Notes under the pieces: generated by a model
Databases searched by the model: none
The model's input: only the letters and a program-made list of their open reading frames with translations
Told to the model about the DNA's origin: nothing
Translations under genes and position numbers: made by a program
Part shown: piece by piece, positions 1 through 8,575 of the stretch
Layout: each line of letters begins with the position of its first letter
Numbering within the stretch: the stretch's first letter is position 1
NCBI GenBank assembly: GCA_002471275.1
Contig: DKPQ01000023.1
Span: 416,102-480,101 of the forward strand
DNA: 64,000 nt
Direction: 5' to 3'
Source: Flammeovirgaceae bacterium UBA7330
GTDB lineage: Bacteria > Bacteroidota > Bacteroidia > Cytophagales > Cyclobacteriaceae

Positions 1-61
1 CGCGTTGGTCTCAAACACCAATGATAGCAATATCGTGCCGGTTCGACTCCGGCCCTGGGTA
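1..61 (+). tRNA. tRNA-Leu (anticodon CAA), 3' part only
   Basis: The window opens inside a class II tRNA. The anticodon arm is visible as TTGGT-CTCAAAC-ACCAA, giving anticodon CAA (Leu, codon UUG). A long variable arm follows, then a T arm with stem GCCGG, loop TTCGACT and stem CCGGC. The 3' acceptor strand CCTGGGT ends at 60 with discriminator A at 61. CCA does not appear to be encoded. The 5' acceptor strand and D arm lie upstream of the window. Confidence 0.9.
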
Positions 62-62
62 C

Positions 63-90
63 AAAAAAGCCGACAATAAGTCGGCTTTTT
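63..90 (+). terminator. Rho-independent terminator after tRNA-Leu
   Basis: Perfect stem AAAAAGCCGAC / GTCGGCTTTTT (64-74 with 80-90), loop AATAA, ending in a T run. It ends the tRNA transcript. Because the arms carry A and T runs it can also work from the other side, for the minus-strand OsmC gene that stops at 111. Confidence 0.9.
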
Positions 91-110
91 CTATTTCAGG
101 ATAAATATTC

Positions 111-566
111 TCACACCACCTCCGCCACTCTTATGTTCGACTTCATGATCACTTCGGTTTTTATGGAGTTGGTGATCAGACAGACCTTTTCGGATTTCTG
201 AAGCACCTTTTCAGCCAGGGCTCTGTGCTTATCGTCTTTTACTACAACTGTTGGTTCCAACAGGATGGTAGTCATGAGTAGCTTGCCATCCACCTGCTCC
301 AGGGTGCCTTTTGCTGAACAACTAAAATCAACAAATTCCAACTTGAAGTTTTCAGCAATCGCCAGAAAGGTTGTCATCAGGCAGCTGCTCACGGAAGCAG
401 TAAATAAATGCTCGGGGGACCAGATACCGGGTATCCCTTTGGGGAATTCGGGCGGGGTGGCTATTTCAATACATTTATTACTGTCTTTATTCAATTCCGG
501 TGAACACATCACGCCCTTACGATCCTGGTTCCAGTTGATTACGACGTTATAATTATGTGGTTCCAT
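111..566 (-). CDS. OsmC/Ohr family protein (peroxiredoxin-like)
   Basis: A 151-residue protein of usual OsmC size. The two family cysteines are present: C62 in the SVSSCLMT segment at the start of the central helix, and C129 in SEKVCLITNSI. In OsmC/Ohr enzymes these two thiols reduce organic hydroperoxides in the cytoplasm. The segment PGIWSPEHLFTASVSSC is typical of the family branch often annotated as OsmC family protein rather than Ohr itself, so the natural substrate is open. There is no signal peptide. It stands alone, with 155 bases to the next minus-strand gene stop. The family call is strong; the substrate is inference. Confidence 0.9.
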   Translation of the reverse strand: MEPHNYNVVINWNQDRKGVMCSPELNKDSNKCIEIATPPEFPKGIPGIWSPEHLFTASVSSCLMTTFLAIAENFKLEFVDFSCSAKGTLEQVDGKLLMTTILLEPTVVVKDDKHRALAEKVLQKSEKVCLITNSIKTEVIMKSNIRVAEVV

Positions 567-721
567 AGTTTCAATAGTTTAAAATCCGAGACAATTTCGC
601 AATAGATGCCCACATAAAAACTGATACTCATCAGTAGCTCCGGGGATTTTGGTCAATAGCCGATGATAAGGGGTCGAACAGCCATGCACCAACCAAAAAC
701 CTGGATAATTGCACTTATCCG

Positions 722-1066
722 CTATGCCTTCCGCACAAATTCAGATTTCAGCGCCATGGCACCAAAACCATCAATTTTACAATCGATATTGTGATCGCCA
801 TCGGTCAGGCGGATGTTTTTCACCTTGGTTCCAGCTTTTATAGGTCCGGAGGCTCCCTTGACGGGAAGGTTTTTCAGTACAATGACCGTATCTCCATCCT
901 GTAGAGGATTGCCATTGGCATCTTTTATTTCCAGTGTCTCTTCTTCTTCAACTAATTCTTCAGGGTTCCACTCGTGGCTACATTCCGGACATTGGTACAT
1001 TGATGGGCTAATGGAGTAGCCATAGGGAGAATCACAAACCGGGCAGGGTTTCATTTGGTCGGGCAT
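722..1066 (-). CDS. YjdM/PhnA-type zinc ribbon protein
   Basis: A 114-residue protein. An N-terminal zinc ribbon has cysteine pairs C8/C11 and C26/C29 (CPVC and CPEC). A basic, beta-rich C-terminal domain follows with [14 protein letters not shown] and the end SEFVRKA. This two-part layout is that of the YjdM family, formerly PhnA or alkylphosphonate utilisation protein. No phosphonate genes lie nearby, and the old name does not prove a role in phosphonate use. The gene is monocistronic by spacing. The molecular function of the family is not settled. Confidence 0.85.
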   Translation of the reverse strand: MPDQMKPCPVCDSPYGYSISPSMYQCPECSHEWNPEELVEEEETLEIKDANGNPLQDGDTVIVLKNLPVKGASGPIKAGTKVKNIRLTDGDHNIDCKIDGFGAMALKSEFVRKA

Positions 1067-1146
1067 AACAATAAAATTGATTGAAATTACAGGCCACGAA
1101 GATAGCGATTATCAAAATGGAATCTATCACCAGGTCTTAAGGAAAC

Positions 1147-2058
1147 CTATCTAATCAGATCCGTTGAAAGGACTTTTTTCTTATAACGTCGATTCAGCAC
1201 AGGATACAAAAGCACTGAGAAGAGGATCAAAACGGTCCCCAGATAAAATCCCAAACTCATTTCTTCACTCTCCCCAAAAATGATCAACGCGAGAATGATC
1301 CCGTAGACAGGCTCCAGGTTTACAACCAAATTGATTGAGAAGGCAGACAGTCGTTTCATCAGCTGGACGGATACTGAATAGGCATAAACAGTACACACCA
1401 TGGCAAGAATAGACAAATATAACCAGTCCATTGGGGATGGATTCAATACCAGGTGATCCACAAAAAAGGCTGAATAAACAGGAAAGAAGAGCGCGACGGT
1501 CACACAAGCGCCCACCATCTCATAAAAGGTGATCACATAGGGATCATAGGTTTTGATAAACCTGCCATTGATCACCGTAAACACCGCAGAAAGAAAGGCT
1601 GATAGAACAGCTGTTAGAATACCCAAAAAGTAATCATACTCTACATTGAAGATCACCCAGATCCCAATAAATGCGATGATACTCAGTACTACCTCAAAAC
1701 CCACGATTTTTCGCCTTTGCGACAAAGGCTCAATCAAAGATGTCCAAAGAGAGCAGGTAGCCATCCCTGCCAGACAAACTGAGGCATTCGAAATTCGTGC
1801 TGAAAGGAAGAAAAGGATCCAATGGGCAGCGATCAATGATCCGGTACCCAAAATATACCAAAAATGTTTTGGGATATGTATGGTAATCGGGCGTCCCAAG
1901 ATCTTCAGTAGTACAAAGAGGCCGATGGCAGCGATGAGTGTGCGGTAAAAGACAATTTCTACCGAAGGAATTTCTATGAGCAGCCCTAGTATAGCTGTGA
2001 ATCCCCATATCACTACGAGGAAATGAAGTGTAAGATAATCCTTCCTCTCCTGGGTCAT
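1147..2058 (-). CDS. EamA/DMT superfamily transporter
   Basis: A 303-residue, strongly hydrophobic protein with about ten membrane segments, in two repeated EamA halves (roughly 8-145 and 155-290). The first segment, HFLVVIWGFTAILG, and the second-half segment NLEPVYGIILALIIFGE match the usual EamA halves (the latter is the conserved NLEPV region). Members export or import small metabolites across the inner membrane; the substrate cannot be read from sequence. Length is normal for the family. The gene is single, with no partner in an operon, and a perfect 12-base palindrome (2089-2100) lies just upstream of its start. Confidence 0.88.
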   Translation of the reverse strand: MTQERKDYLTLHFLVVIWGFTAILGLLIEIPSVEIVFYRTLIAAIGLFVLLKILGRPITIHIPKHFWYILGTGSLIAAHWILFFLSARISNASVCLAGMATCSLWTSLIEPLSQRRKIVGFEVVLSIIAFIGIWVIFNVEYDYFLGILTAVLSAFLSAVFTVINGRFIKTYDPYVITFYEMVGACVTVALFFPVYSAFFVDHLVLNPSPMDWLYLSILAMVCTVYAYSVSVQLMKRLSAFSINLVVNLEPVYGIILALIIFGESEEMSLGFYLGTVLILFSVLLYPVLNRRYKKKVLSTDLIR

Positions 2059-2187
2059 GAGGTTGGGTTATGATAAGTTGCTAATGACATTTGTACAAAT
2101 ATGGCATAGTCTTTAAGATTTTAGACACAAAGCATACAATGAGACAACTAAATGCATCCCATCTTTTCACTTACCTACAACAGACTA

Positions 2188-3795
2188 TTACTCCGTAGTA
2201 AACTTAGCAATCTCCGACCAGTCACTCCAGTTGAGGTTTTTATCACGGTATCGAACCCTCCAGTAATAGGTGGTGCCAGCATTCAACCTAAAGATCTTTT
2301 CATCCGTGAGGTCATCACCTTCCTGCATGTTCTGATTGGCATACCAGTCTTCAAACTGCTTCCAGCTGTCTAAAACTAATTTGCTGAAATCTTCCGTAGT
2401 GGAAACCTGCCAGTGGCTCGCTCCATGTTCGGCATGATGCTGATCGCTACTAAAGTCACTGGCTTTCAGGATTACCTGCGAAGGACTTATCGTCCTATTT
2501 ACCGGCGAAATGGTTTTCGGAACTTCTGGTGCTTTATTATGCTTCCATACAGTGATACTGTCCCTTAGTTCATTGTCTCGCTTCACAATTTTGTTGCCCT
2601 GGCTAAACCGCTTAACTGTCAACTTAGGATCTCCGTTATTGGGATTGACCTCCACCATCACGAAACCATATTCATCCTGAGTCACCGTAAATTCATCATA
2701 GTTCTGCTGCGCGAACTCACCCCAATTGTCAATACTGCCTCCGGCTGAAGCAACATTGATCCAAAGGTGCTTATGATCCCGAGACTGACCACGAGAATAA
2801 CCATGGGTATGACCAAAAAAGTGGATACTTGGCTTTCCGGTCTCGGTACTGAAGGCCTCCAGTTTTTTTACGATCTGTCCGGTGTAATCTTCCTCTCCAG
2901 CAAGCCACAGCTCAGATTTATGTGGATGGTGCATCTGTGCAAATACAAAATCGATCTCTTCATTTTCTTTGGTTTTTGCCAAAACATCATCCAGCCAGCT
3001 AAGCTGTGTCCGGTTTTGATACTCCTCATTGGTATCCATCCCGATGATACGCACATTGCCATAATCCTTGTACCACCAATGCTCATCGTGCTCCGGGCTG
3101 CCATTTTTGGGTAAACTAAAGTATTTGAAATAGTAGGTGGAGTTACGCTCATGATTTCCAATGACAGGATACACGGGTACCTCAGAAAACAGGTCCTGAG
3201 CAGGATCAAAGAAATGCTCTTTCCACTGGTAGTACTCCCCTCCCTCAGACACCAGATCCCCGGGGATCATCACAAGGGCAAGGTTCTCCGGTACTGATCC
3301 ATCGAATTCATGTTCCAGATAGTGAAGGATACCATCCTGCACGATCTCAGCAAACTTTTCCGGGTTGTTGCTGTCAATTTGCATGTCACTCATGGCCGCC
3401 AGTTGAAAGGCCTGGTGATCATGGGCCTCGGGCGGTGTCTTGAACTGGTAGATGTCTGATACTGCTTTCCCGGTCCTGACCCTGTAGTAATACAAGGTTT
3501 GCTTTGTCAGCCCGGTAAGTCTTACTTCATGGACCCTCGCTTCTGAATAATTGATAGGGAAAGCAGTACCTTTTGTCTTTTTACCCAGCTTGGGTGAGGT
3601 GCCCCACTCCACAATACTCTCTTCACTTTTATCTGTTTCCCACATGATCGTGATCGCCTCCGGCTCTGCATCCTGCAGGTATGGTTTAATGCGAATGACA
3701 GGATCCTGGGCAAATAGTTGGACAATACCTACAAAGAGTGCTAAAACAGAAAAGACAGATTTAATAGCCATTTTATGTGACAATTGGGTAAACAA
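2188..3795 (-). CDS. Secreted purple-acid-phosphatase-like metallophosphoesterase
   Basis: A 535-residue exported enzyme. The signal peptide ends near A29 (LFAQDP); translation could instead begin at M9, which gives a more usual signal peptide length. Residues about 31-120 form the fibronectin-III-like domain found in purple acid phosphatases. The metallophosphoesterase core follows with its metal-binding motifs: SD at 136-137, GD at 179-180, GNHE at 213-216, HHPH at 289-292 and GHTH at 328-331. A C-terminal region (about 435-535) ends in a second Fn3-like segment with TTYYWRVRYRD. It should hydrolyse phosphate esters in the periplasm or outside the cell. The substrate is unknown. Confidence 0.9.
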   Translation of the reverse strand: MFTQLSHKMAIKSVFSVLALFVGIVQLFAQDPVIRIKPYLQDAEPEAITIMWETDKSEESIVEWGTSPKLGKKTKGTAFPINYSEARVHEVRLTGLTKQTLYYYRVRTGKAVSDIYQFKTPPEAHDHQAFQLAAMSDMQIDSNNPEKFAEIVQDGILHYLEHEFDGSVPENLALVMIPGDLVSEGGEYYQWKEHFFDPAQDLFSEVPVYPVIGNHERNSTYYFKYFSLPKNGSPEHDEHWWYKDYGNVRIIGMDTNEEYQNRTQLSWLDDVLAKTKENEEIDFVFAQMHHPHKSELWLAGEEDYTGQIVKKLEAFSTETGKPSIHFFGHTHGYSRGQSRDHKHLWINVASAGGSIDNWGEFAQQNYDEFTVTQDEYGFVMVEVNPNNGDPKLTVKRFSQGNKIVKRDNELRDSITVWKHNKAPEVPKTISPVNRTISPSQVILKASDFSSDQHHAEHGASHWQVSTTEDFSKLVLDSWKQFEDWYANQNMQEGDDLTDEKIFRLNAGTTYYWRVRYRDKNLNWSDWSEIAKFTTE

Positions 3796-3891
3796 AAAAG
3801 AGACATGCTATCTCAATGATAACAACAGTAAATATGCATTAATCTGGCTTTTTGTATCACTGGTAAAATAAAAATTTATCAAAAGATAATA

Positions 3892-3928
3892 CTTCATGTT
3901 GGTGAAAGCTGGCAACACCAACATGAAG
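3892..3928 (-). terminator. Intrinsic terminator downstream of the 3938-4795 gene
   Basis: Perfect 13-base stem CTTCATGTTGGTG / CACCAACATGAAG (3892-3904 with 3916-3928) with an 11-base loop. Read on the minus strand it begins ten bases after the stop codon of the NAD(P)-binding protein and is followed by a T-rich stretch (TATTATCTTTTG). Confidence 0.75.
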
Positions 3929-3937
3929 CAAACTTAG

Positions 3938-4795
3938 CTACCGCCTCACCTTATCGACCTCTTCCACAAAGAACGTTTTCAGTCTATAGACCCCATTTCG
4001 AGGAGCTATATTATCCTGAGCCATCATGGTGAGGAAGAATTCAAACGGACCATAAAACTTCGATGAAGTCAACGTCCTGAGTATGCCAACAAGCATCTTT
4101 CGCACCCAATCCGGGATATGCACAATCTTTGTTGGCATAAAGAATGCTTTGAGCGCTAGCTCTCCAATCTCATTTTGGGTCAACACATCAGGGCCACCTA
4201 CCTCAAGATCATTTGCCGGTGAATCCAGGTTTTCAACGATGAATGCTGCCAGATCTTTTCCGTGAATGGGGTTGAGCTTAAATTCTCCATCCCCAAAAAG
4301 GTAGACCTTTCCCTTTTTCGCCATGTAGAGAAAATCACGCATGTCAGAAAAGAAACCATTTGGTCTTACTACCAGGTATTCCATGCCAGATGATTTCAGC
4401 TCATCCACAAACTTTTCCTTGGCGGCCATGATCTTGAGATGGCGCATATGCTGGCCATTGATGGCGGACACATAAACAAACTTTCTTACACCTGCTATTT
4501 TAGCCTCATGCAGCAAATTGAGGTTAGCCTGGTAATCCACATCCATATAGGTGAGTCCATCTTTTTGCCTGGTTATTCCTACAGTCGAGATGATAAGGTC
4601 TGCACCTTCAAGCTTACCTGCTAGTGTCTCAGGTTTAGTAACTTCCGCTTCGATGATCTGGTCATCTCCCACACCTAGTTTATTTAATTTGGTTTGATTT
4701 CTGGCAATGGCCTGGAAGGTATGATCTGATTGCTGTAATGCTTTAATAATATGGCTACCCAAATACCCGGTAGCACCTGCAACGATTATTTTCAT
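3938..4795 (-). CDS. Atypical SDR / NAD(P)H-binding protein
   Basis: A 285-residue protein starting with a Rossmann motif GATGYLGSHI (G7-G13). It continues with a short-chain-dehydrogenase-like fold of the atypical type (NmrA/NDUFA9-like), with segments IISTVGITRQ, KFVYVSAING and YLVVRPNGFFSDM. The usual YxxxK catalytic pair is not evident, which fits the atypical group that binds NAD(P) without a known reaction. The stop of the beta-lactamase-like gene upstream is ten bases from this start, so the two are probably cotranscribed. The exact role is unknown. Confidence 0.85.
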   Translation of the reverse strand: MKIIVAGATGYLGSHIIKALQQSDHTFQAIARNQTKLNKLGVGDDQIIEAEVTKPETLAGKLEGADLIISTVGITRQKDGLTYMDVDYQANLNLLHEAKIAGVRKFVYVSAINGQHMRHLKIMAAKEKFVDELKSSGMEYLVVRPNGFFSDMRDFLYMAKKGKVYLFGDGEFKLNPIHGKDLAAFIVENLDSPANDLEVGGPDVLTQNEIGELALKAFFMPTKIVHIPDWVRKMLVGILRTLTSSKFYGPFEFFLTMMAQDNIAPRNGVYRLKTFFVEEVDKVRR

Positions 4796-4805
4796 CGTCC
4801 TGATA

Positions 4806-5954
4806 TTATTTTGAGTTCTTTTTGATCATGACCATCAGCTTCACCAGGAATTTGATATGATCCCTGATCATTGTAGTCTGGTTGAAAGTTCCTGTGAAAT
4901 AGGTATCCAGTTCGGGTGAATAATACATGAATGATCCGGTTGAACCTGAATGCCCTATCAAAGTAACATCCGGAAGGATAGGAAACAGCTCCTTGAGGTT
5001 CCACTTCCGCAAGCCGTAGCCGTAATAGGTTCCCTTACTTTCAGGTGTATATTGATTCATCTCTTCCCATGTGGCTTCAGTTACCAGTTCACCCTCGACA
5101 AGTGCACTCATAAAGCGATACAGATCTTCACTCGTACTGACCAATCCGCCGCCACCCCAATCGGCACTGAGGCTTTTTAAAGTACTGATCTCGGCCTCTT
5201 CAGCGTACAAAGGAGCCATCACTGCAATTCCATCAGATGGTTTTGAATGCAGATTGATATAGGATGCTTTCATTCCCAATGGCTGAAAGATATACTCACT
5301 CAAAGCCTGTGCGTATGAGAGCCCGGTCAATTTTTCTATGATCAGGGCGAGTAGCACATACTCTGTATCTGTATAGTGAAAAGCTGTGCCCGGAGCAAAT
5401 TTAGATTTGAAGTTTTCTTTAGTATACTCGATCAATTCCTCCGGAGTCCATACCCGTTCTGGTTCTGTAAACAGCATGGTCATCATATTTGCACCCTGAG
5501 TTGGTTCATCTTCAAAGTAGTCGGGTAGTCCGGAGGTGTGATTGAGCAGGTGTGCGACTGTAAGTTTTGATGTGTGATCTACACCATCCAAAATGTGCAG
5601 CTCCGCAATCAAATCACCAGGGAGGTACTTACTGATCTTATCATGAAATCCAATCTTTTTGCTATCCACCAGCATACCAACCAGGGTAGCCGTGAAGGTC
5701 TTGGCCAAACTTGCCGTATAGAATGGAGTTGTAGGATCGTCTACACCATAGGTCTCATTAATCCCAATTCCATTCGATTTTGACCTCACACTCAGGAAGG
5801 CATTGTGGATCGTCTCAGCTCCAACCTCCTTATTGAACGTTTTGATGATCTTTTCTTCAATCTTAGATGGCCCCTCGGCTTTCAAGGGTTGGTAGCAGAT
5901 CACTGTGACAGCCACGATGATCCCCAACAGGATGCGCTTTGTTTCCTTGTTCAT
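4806..5954 (-). CDS. Exported serine hydrolase, class C beta-lactamase fold
   Basis: A 382-residue protein with an N-terminal hydrophobic export segment (about 8-25). The active-site motifs of the beta-lactamase/DD-peptidase fold are visible: SLAK at 82-85 (SxxK, nucleophile S82), YTD at 194-196 in the place of the YxN motif, and HSG at 335-337 in the place of KTG. These enzymes include esterases, D-aminopeptidases and transpeptidase-like hydrolases; resistance to beta-lactams cannot be inferred. It lies in a run with the outer-membrane-type protein 12 bases upstream and the NAD(P)-binding gene 10 bases downstream, probably one operon. Confidence 0.9.
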   Translation of the reverse strand: MNKETKRILLGIIVAVTVICYQPLKAEGPSKIEEKIIKTFNKEVGAETIHNAFLSVRSKSNGIGINETYGVDDPTTPFYTASLAKTFTATLVGMLVDSKKIGFHDKISKYLPGDLIAELHILDGVDHTSKLTVAHLLNHTSGLPDYFEDEPTQGANMMTMLFTEPERVWTPEELIEYTKENFKSKFAPGTAFHYTDTEYVLLALIIEKLTGLSYAQALSEYIFQPLGMKASYINLHSKPSDGIAVMAPLYAEEAEISTLKSLSADWGGGGLVSTSEDLYRFMSALVEGELVTEATWEEMNQYTPESKGTYYGYGLRKWNLKELFPILPDVTLIGHSGSTGSFMYYSPELDTYFTGTFNQTTMIRDHIKFLVKLMVMIKKNSK

Positions 5955-5966
5955 ATTCTTTAGTGT

Positions 5967-6521
5967 TTAATAGAAGTTAAATCCAACAGCCATGGAGAAA
6001 TTGGCACCTTCTTTTCTCCCATCATCAATTTTAAAACTGCTCATCAGCATTCTCGACTGGATGTCTATGGTGAATTTCCGTCTCTGCAGCACTTCAAAAC
6101 CCATCCCAATTAAGGCTCCTTTACCCCAATTCCAGGTTTCGTCATTTATATTTTTTACTTCATAAAAAGCCGGGAAGTCCATAGCGACTCCAAATCCACC
6201 ACTAAGCCAAAACCGGTTACCCGGCCAGTATTGCACACTGGGGATCAGTCCCTCAAAGCTGCGATCCTTGCCATTTTCCTTATAAATCTGACCTGGCATA
6301 TTCAGATAAACACCCAGATTTTCTTTGACCATCCAGCCCAACTTCAGATTGGGCAGGGCCAGGTCTCCTGAGGTCTGATTACCTTCATATCCTGAGGTGA
6401 AGTGAAGTACGCCACCACCGACTGAAGCTCCAATACTAAAACCTTCTCTTTGCGGGTAACTCTGTGCATAGATTGTTACAAGTTGTAAGAAGAAGATGAT
6501 TGATAATAAAGTCCGTTTCAT
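5967..6521 (-). CDS. Secreted small beta-barrel-like protein, function unknown
   Basis: A 184-residue protein with a clear signal peptide (MKRTLLSIIFFLQLVTIYAQ, cleavage near residue 19-20). The rest alternates hydrophobic and polar residues with many glycines and aromatic residues, and it ends in phenylalanine and tyrosine (AVGFNFY). This is the look of an eight-stranded outer membrane barrel. No named family is recognised. It is the probable first gene of an operon with the serine hydrolase and the NAD(P)-binding protein. Confidence 0.7.
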   Translation of the reverse strand: MKRTLLSIIFFLQLVTIYAQSYPQREGFSIGASVGGGVLHFTSGYEGNQTSGDLALPNLKLGWMVKENLGVYLNMPGQIYKENGKDRSFEGLIPSVQYWPGNRFWLSGGFGVAMDFPAFYEVKNINDETWNWGKGALIGMGFEVLQRRKFTIDIQSRMLMSSFKIDDGRKEGANFSMAVGFNFY

Positions 6522-6704
6522 TTTTGATCTAGTTTTAAGTTTTTGACTATTAGGTTCCTTTTGAATTAAAATTCTTGAGCAAAGATTTGGGAACCGAAAG
6601 TCTGAAACGTCCTGATTTTTTATTCCGAACTCCTGAAATGAGATTTCGGACCTTTTATTTAGAAATGGAACTTTGAAAGGATAAAAAGGTGTGAAAAAGG
6701 CTAC

Positions 6705-8483
6705 TTACTTATTTTGTTTGACCCACTCTTTGGGCGTCAATCCTTCATGTTTTCTGAAATAATCATTGAATGTGGACTTGGATTTAAACCCGGCATCGTA
6801 AGCCAAACCCAGGAGGGTAAGGTGTTTATTCTCCGGATCCAGGGCCATCTTTTTGAAAGCTTCCAGCCGGTATCCATTCACATAATCATTAAAATTTTTA
6901 CCCAACGACTGATTAAGCAACCAGCTTAATTTGTTTGGATGGAGATTAATCTCACCAGCAAGACTTCTCAGGCTAAGTTCCTGATATTTAAAAGGTTTCC
7001 TTTCCTCCATACATTGATTAAGTGTACCAAGATACTCGGTAGCTTCCGATGGAGTAAGTGGAGCGCGTTCATCGATGATCTCCCTATTAGCTCCAACCTT
7101 CCCGGGCATTCTTTCAGCATCAAATACAGTCCTTAACAGGTCCTGATAACCCGGCAACTTTTTCAGCGATTTGAACGGAAAGTGTTTGAAAAAAATATAC
7201 TGGCCCGATTTGCGTGCCACCTCTTCCTGCACTGCCTTTACAGCCTCTGCTGACTTACCCGAAACCGAATAGAAATAAAACTTCCATGGCCAAAGGATCA
7301 GACCGTCAATGCGACTATCAATCGTTTCGATGACCCGTGAAAATTCATCCTGATCCGGTGTTTCATATTTTATGCGATGGAGTTCGGCAAATACATCATA
7401 AAACGGATGATCTTTGTACTTCTCCAGTAATTCAATATACTTTTCTTTTTCATCCAGAAACAGGTAACTCAACAAGGCTTCTTTGATAGCATGTAAAAAG
7501 GTAGGATCGATTCCTATTGATTCCAGGGAGTACTTCAGTGACTCTTTGAACTTGCCCTGATAAAAGAGAATGTTTCCTTTAGTATAAATATGATTGGCAG
7601 ACAGGGGATTGATCCGAAGCGCATTTTCTATATGCTTCATGGAAAGATCAAAATCACCAATTGCCAGGTATAGTTCCGAAAGTGCCTCCTCTGCCTCGGT
7701 AAAGTTCGGATTGATTGAGACTGCTTTGGAGTAATTTTCATATCCTGCCTTAAAATCCCAATCACCCCAAAACTTAAGAGCTCCCATAGAAAAATACCCA
7801 TAAGCAGAATCCCGATCAAGAGACAAGCCCTTTTCTAAATACTCCTCTGCCTTCTTGAGAAGACTTCTGTCCAGACCCCAGGACCCTAACATGGTGTAGC
7901 AAAATCCTATACCAAAATATGGAGTGGAAAAGTCCGGGTCCATATCAATGCATTGCTGATAGATTTCAATGGCTCGCTCGATCCGATCTCCGTCCCATTT
8001 CAGATGATAATACCTGGCCTTTAAATATAGATTATAAGCTTCTATATTCTTCGTTGGTGCCTCTATCAGGTGATCCGAAATGCTGATATGACCAAAGTTT
8101 TCCCTGATCTTTTCAGCTATCAACACGCTGATCTCATCCTGCAGCTCAAAGATGTCATTCATTTGACGGTCAAACACTTCGGACCAGAGTTGAAACCCAT
8201 TGTCCGTCCTGATCAGTTGGGTAGTGATGCGAATGCGCTCGCCGGACTTTCTGATACTCCCTTCCAGTACTGTAGAAACCCCCAACTCATTCCCGATGAT
8301 CCTTACATCTGCCCTTCTGCTTTTAAAAACAAAAGAAGATGTCCGGGCGGTCACCCTGAGTCCATCAATCTTACTTAATGCATTAATAATCTCTTCGGTC
8401 ATTCCGTCTGAAAAGTATTCATTTTCCGGGTCGGAACTTATACTTTCGAATGGAAGAACTGCTATGGACTTTTGCTGAAACAA
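6705..8483 (-). CDS. TolB-like / TPR / AraC-type transcriptional regulator
   Basis: A 592-residue cytoplasmic protein; no signal peptide or membrane segment is seen. Residues about 5-130 (IAVLPFESISSDPENEYFSDG onward, with VLEGSIRKSG and DNGFQLWSEVFD) form the TolB/FlgO-like domain common at the N terminus of adenylate-cyclase-like TPR regulators. Residues about 145-330 hold TPR repeats (for example YYHLKWDG, TPYFGIGFCYTMLG, FTEAEEALSELYLAIG). The last 100 residues are an AraC-type helix-turn-helix with GLAYDAGFKSKSTFNDYFRK. It would read a protein or peptide signal through its TPRs and bind DNA. Its ligand and targets are unknown. The minus-strand barrel gene downstream is a natural candidate target. 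Confidence 0.85.
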   Translation of the reverse strand: MFQQKSIAVLPFESISSDPENEYFSDGMTEEIINALSKIDGLRVTARTSSFVFKSRRADVRIIGNELGVSTVLEGSIRKSGERIRITTQLIRTDNGFQLWSEVFDRQMNDIFELQDEISVLIAEKIRENFGHISISDHLIEAPTKNIEAYNLYLKARYYHLKWDGDRIERAIEIYQQCIDMDPDFSTPYFGIGFCYTMLGSWGLDRSLLKKAEEYLEKGLSLDRDSAYGYFSMGALKFWGDWDFKAGYENYSKAVSINPNFTEAEEALSELYLAIGDFDLSMKHIENALRINPLSANHIYTKGNILFYQGKFKESLKYSLESIGIDPTFLHAIKEALLSYLFLDEKEKYIELLEKYKDHPFYDVFAELHRIKYETPDQDEFSRVIETIDSRIDGLILWPWKFYFYSVSGKSAEAVKAVQEEVARKSGQYIFFKHFPFKSLKKLPGYQDLLRTVFDAERMPGKVGANREIIDERAPLTPSEATEYLGTLNQCMEERKPFKYQELSLRSLAGEINLHPNKLSWLLNQSLGKNFNDYVNGYRLEAFKKMALDPENKHLTLLGLAYDAGFKSKSTFNDYFRKHEGLTPKEWVKQNK

Positions 8484-8575
8484 CTGGATTTAAGAAAGAA
8501 AATGTGAGGCCAAATTACAAATTCTCTTGATTTGACAATGTGTTTTGGTGAAGAAAAAAGCTATTTCAACAGTGT

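Noticed and set aside
722..1066. Phosphonate utilisation gene (phnA)
   Set aside because: The old name of the zinc ribbon family is misleading, and no phosphonate genes are nearby.
2089..2100. Perfect palindrome ATTTGTACAAAT upstream of the EamA gene
   Set aside because: Only 12 bases long, AT-rich and single; no promoter fits around it. A chance palindrome is likely, so it is mentioned in the EamA entry but not listed as a site.
4806..5954. Beta-lactam resistance gene
   Set aside because: The SxxK-YTD-HSG set is that of a broad family of esterases and peptidases; nothing specific to beta-lactamases is visible.
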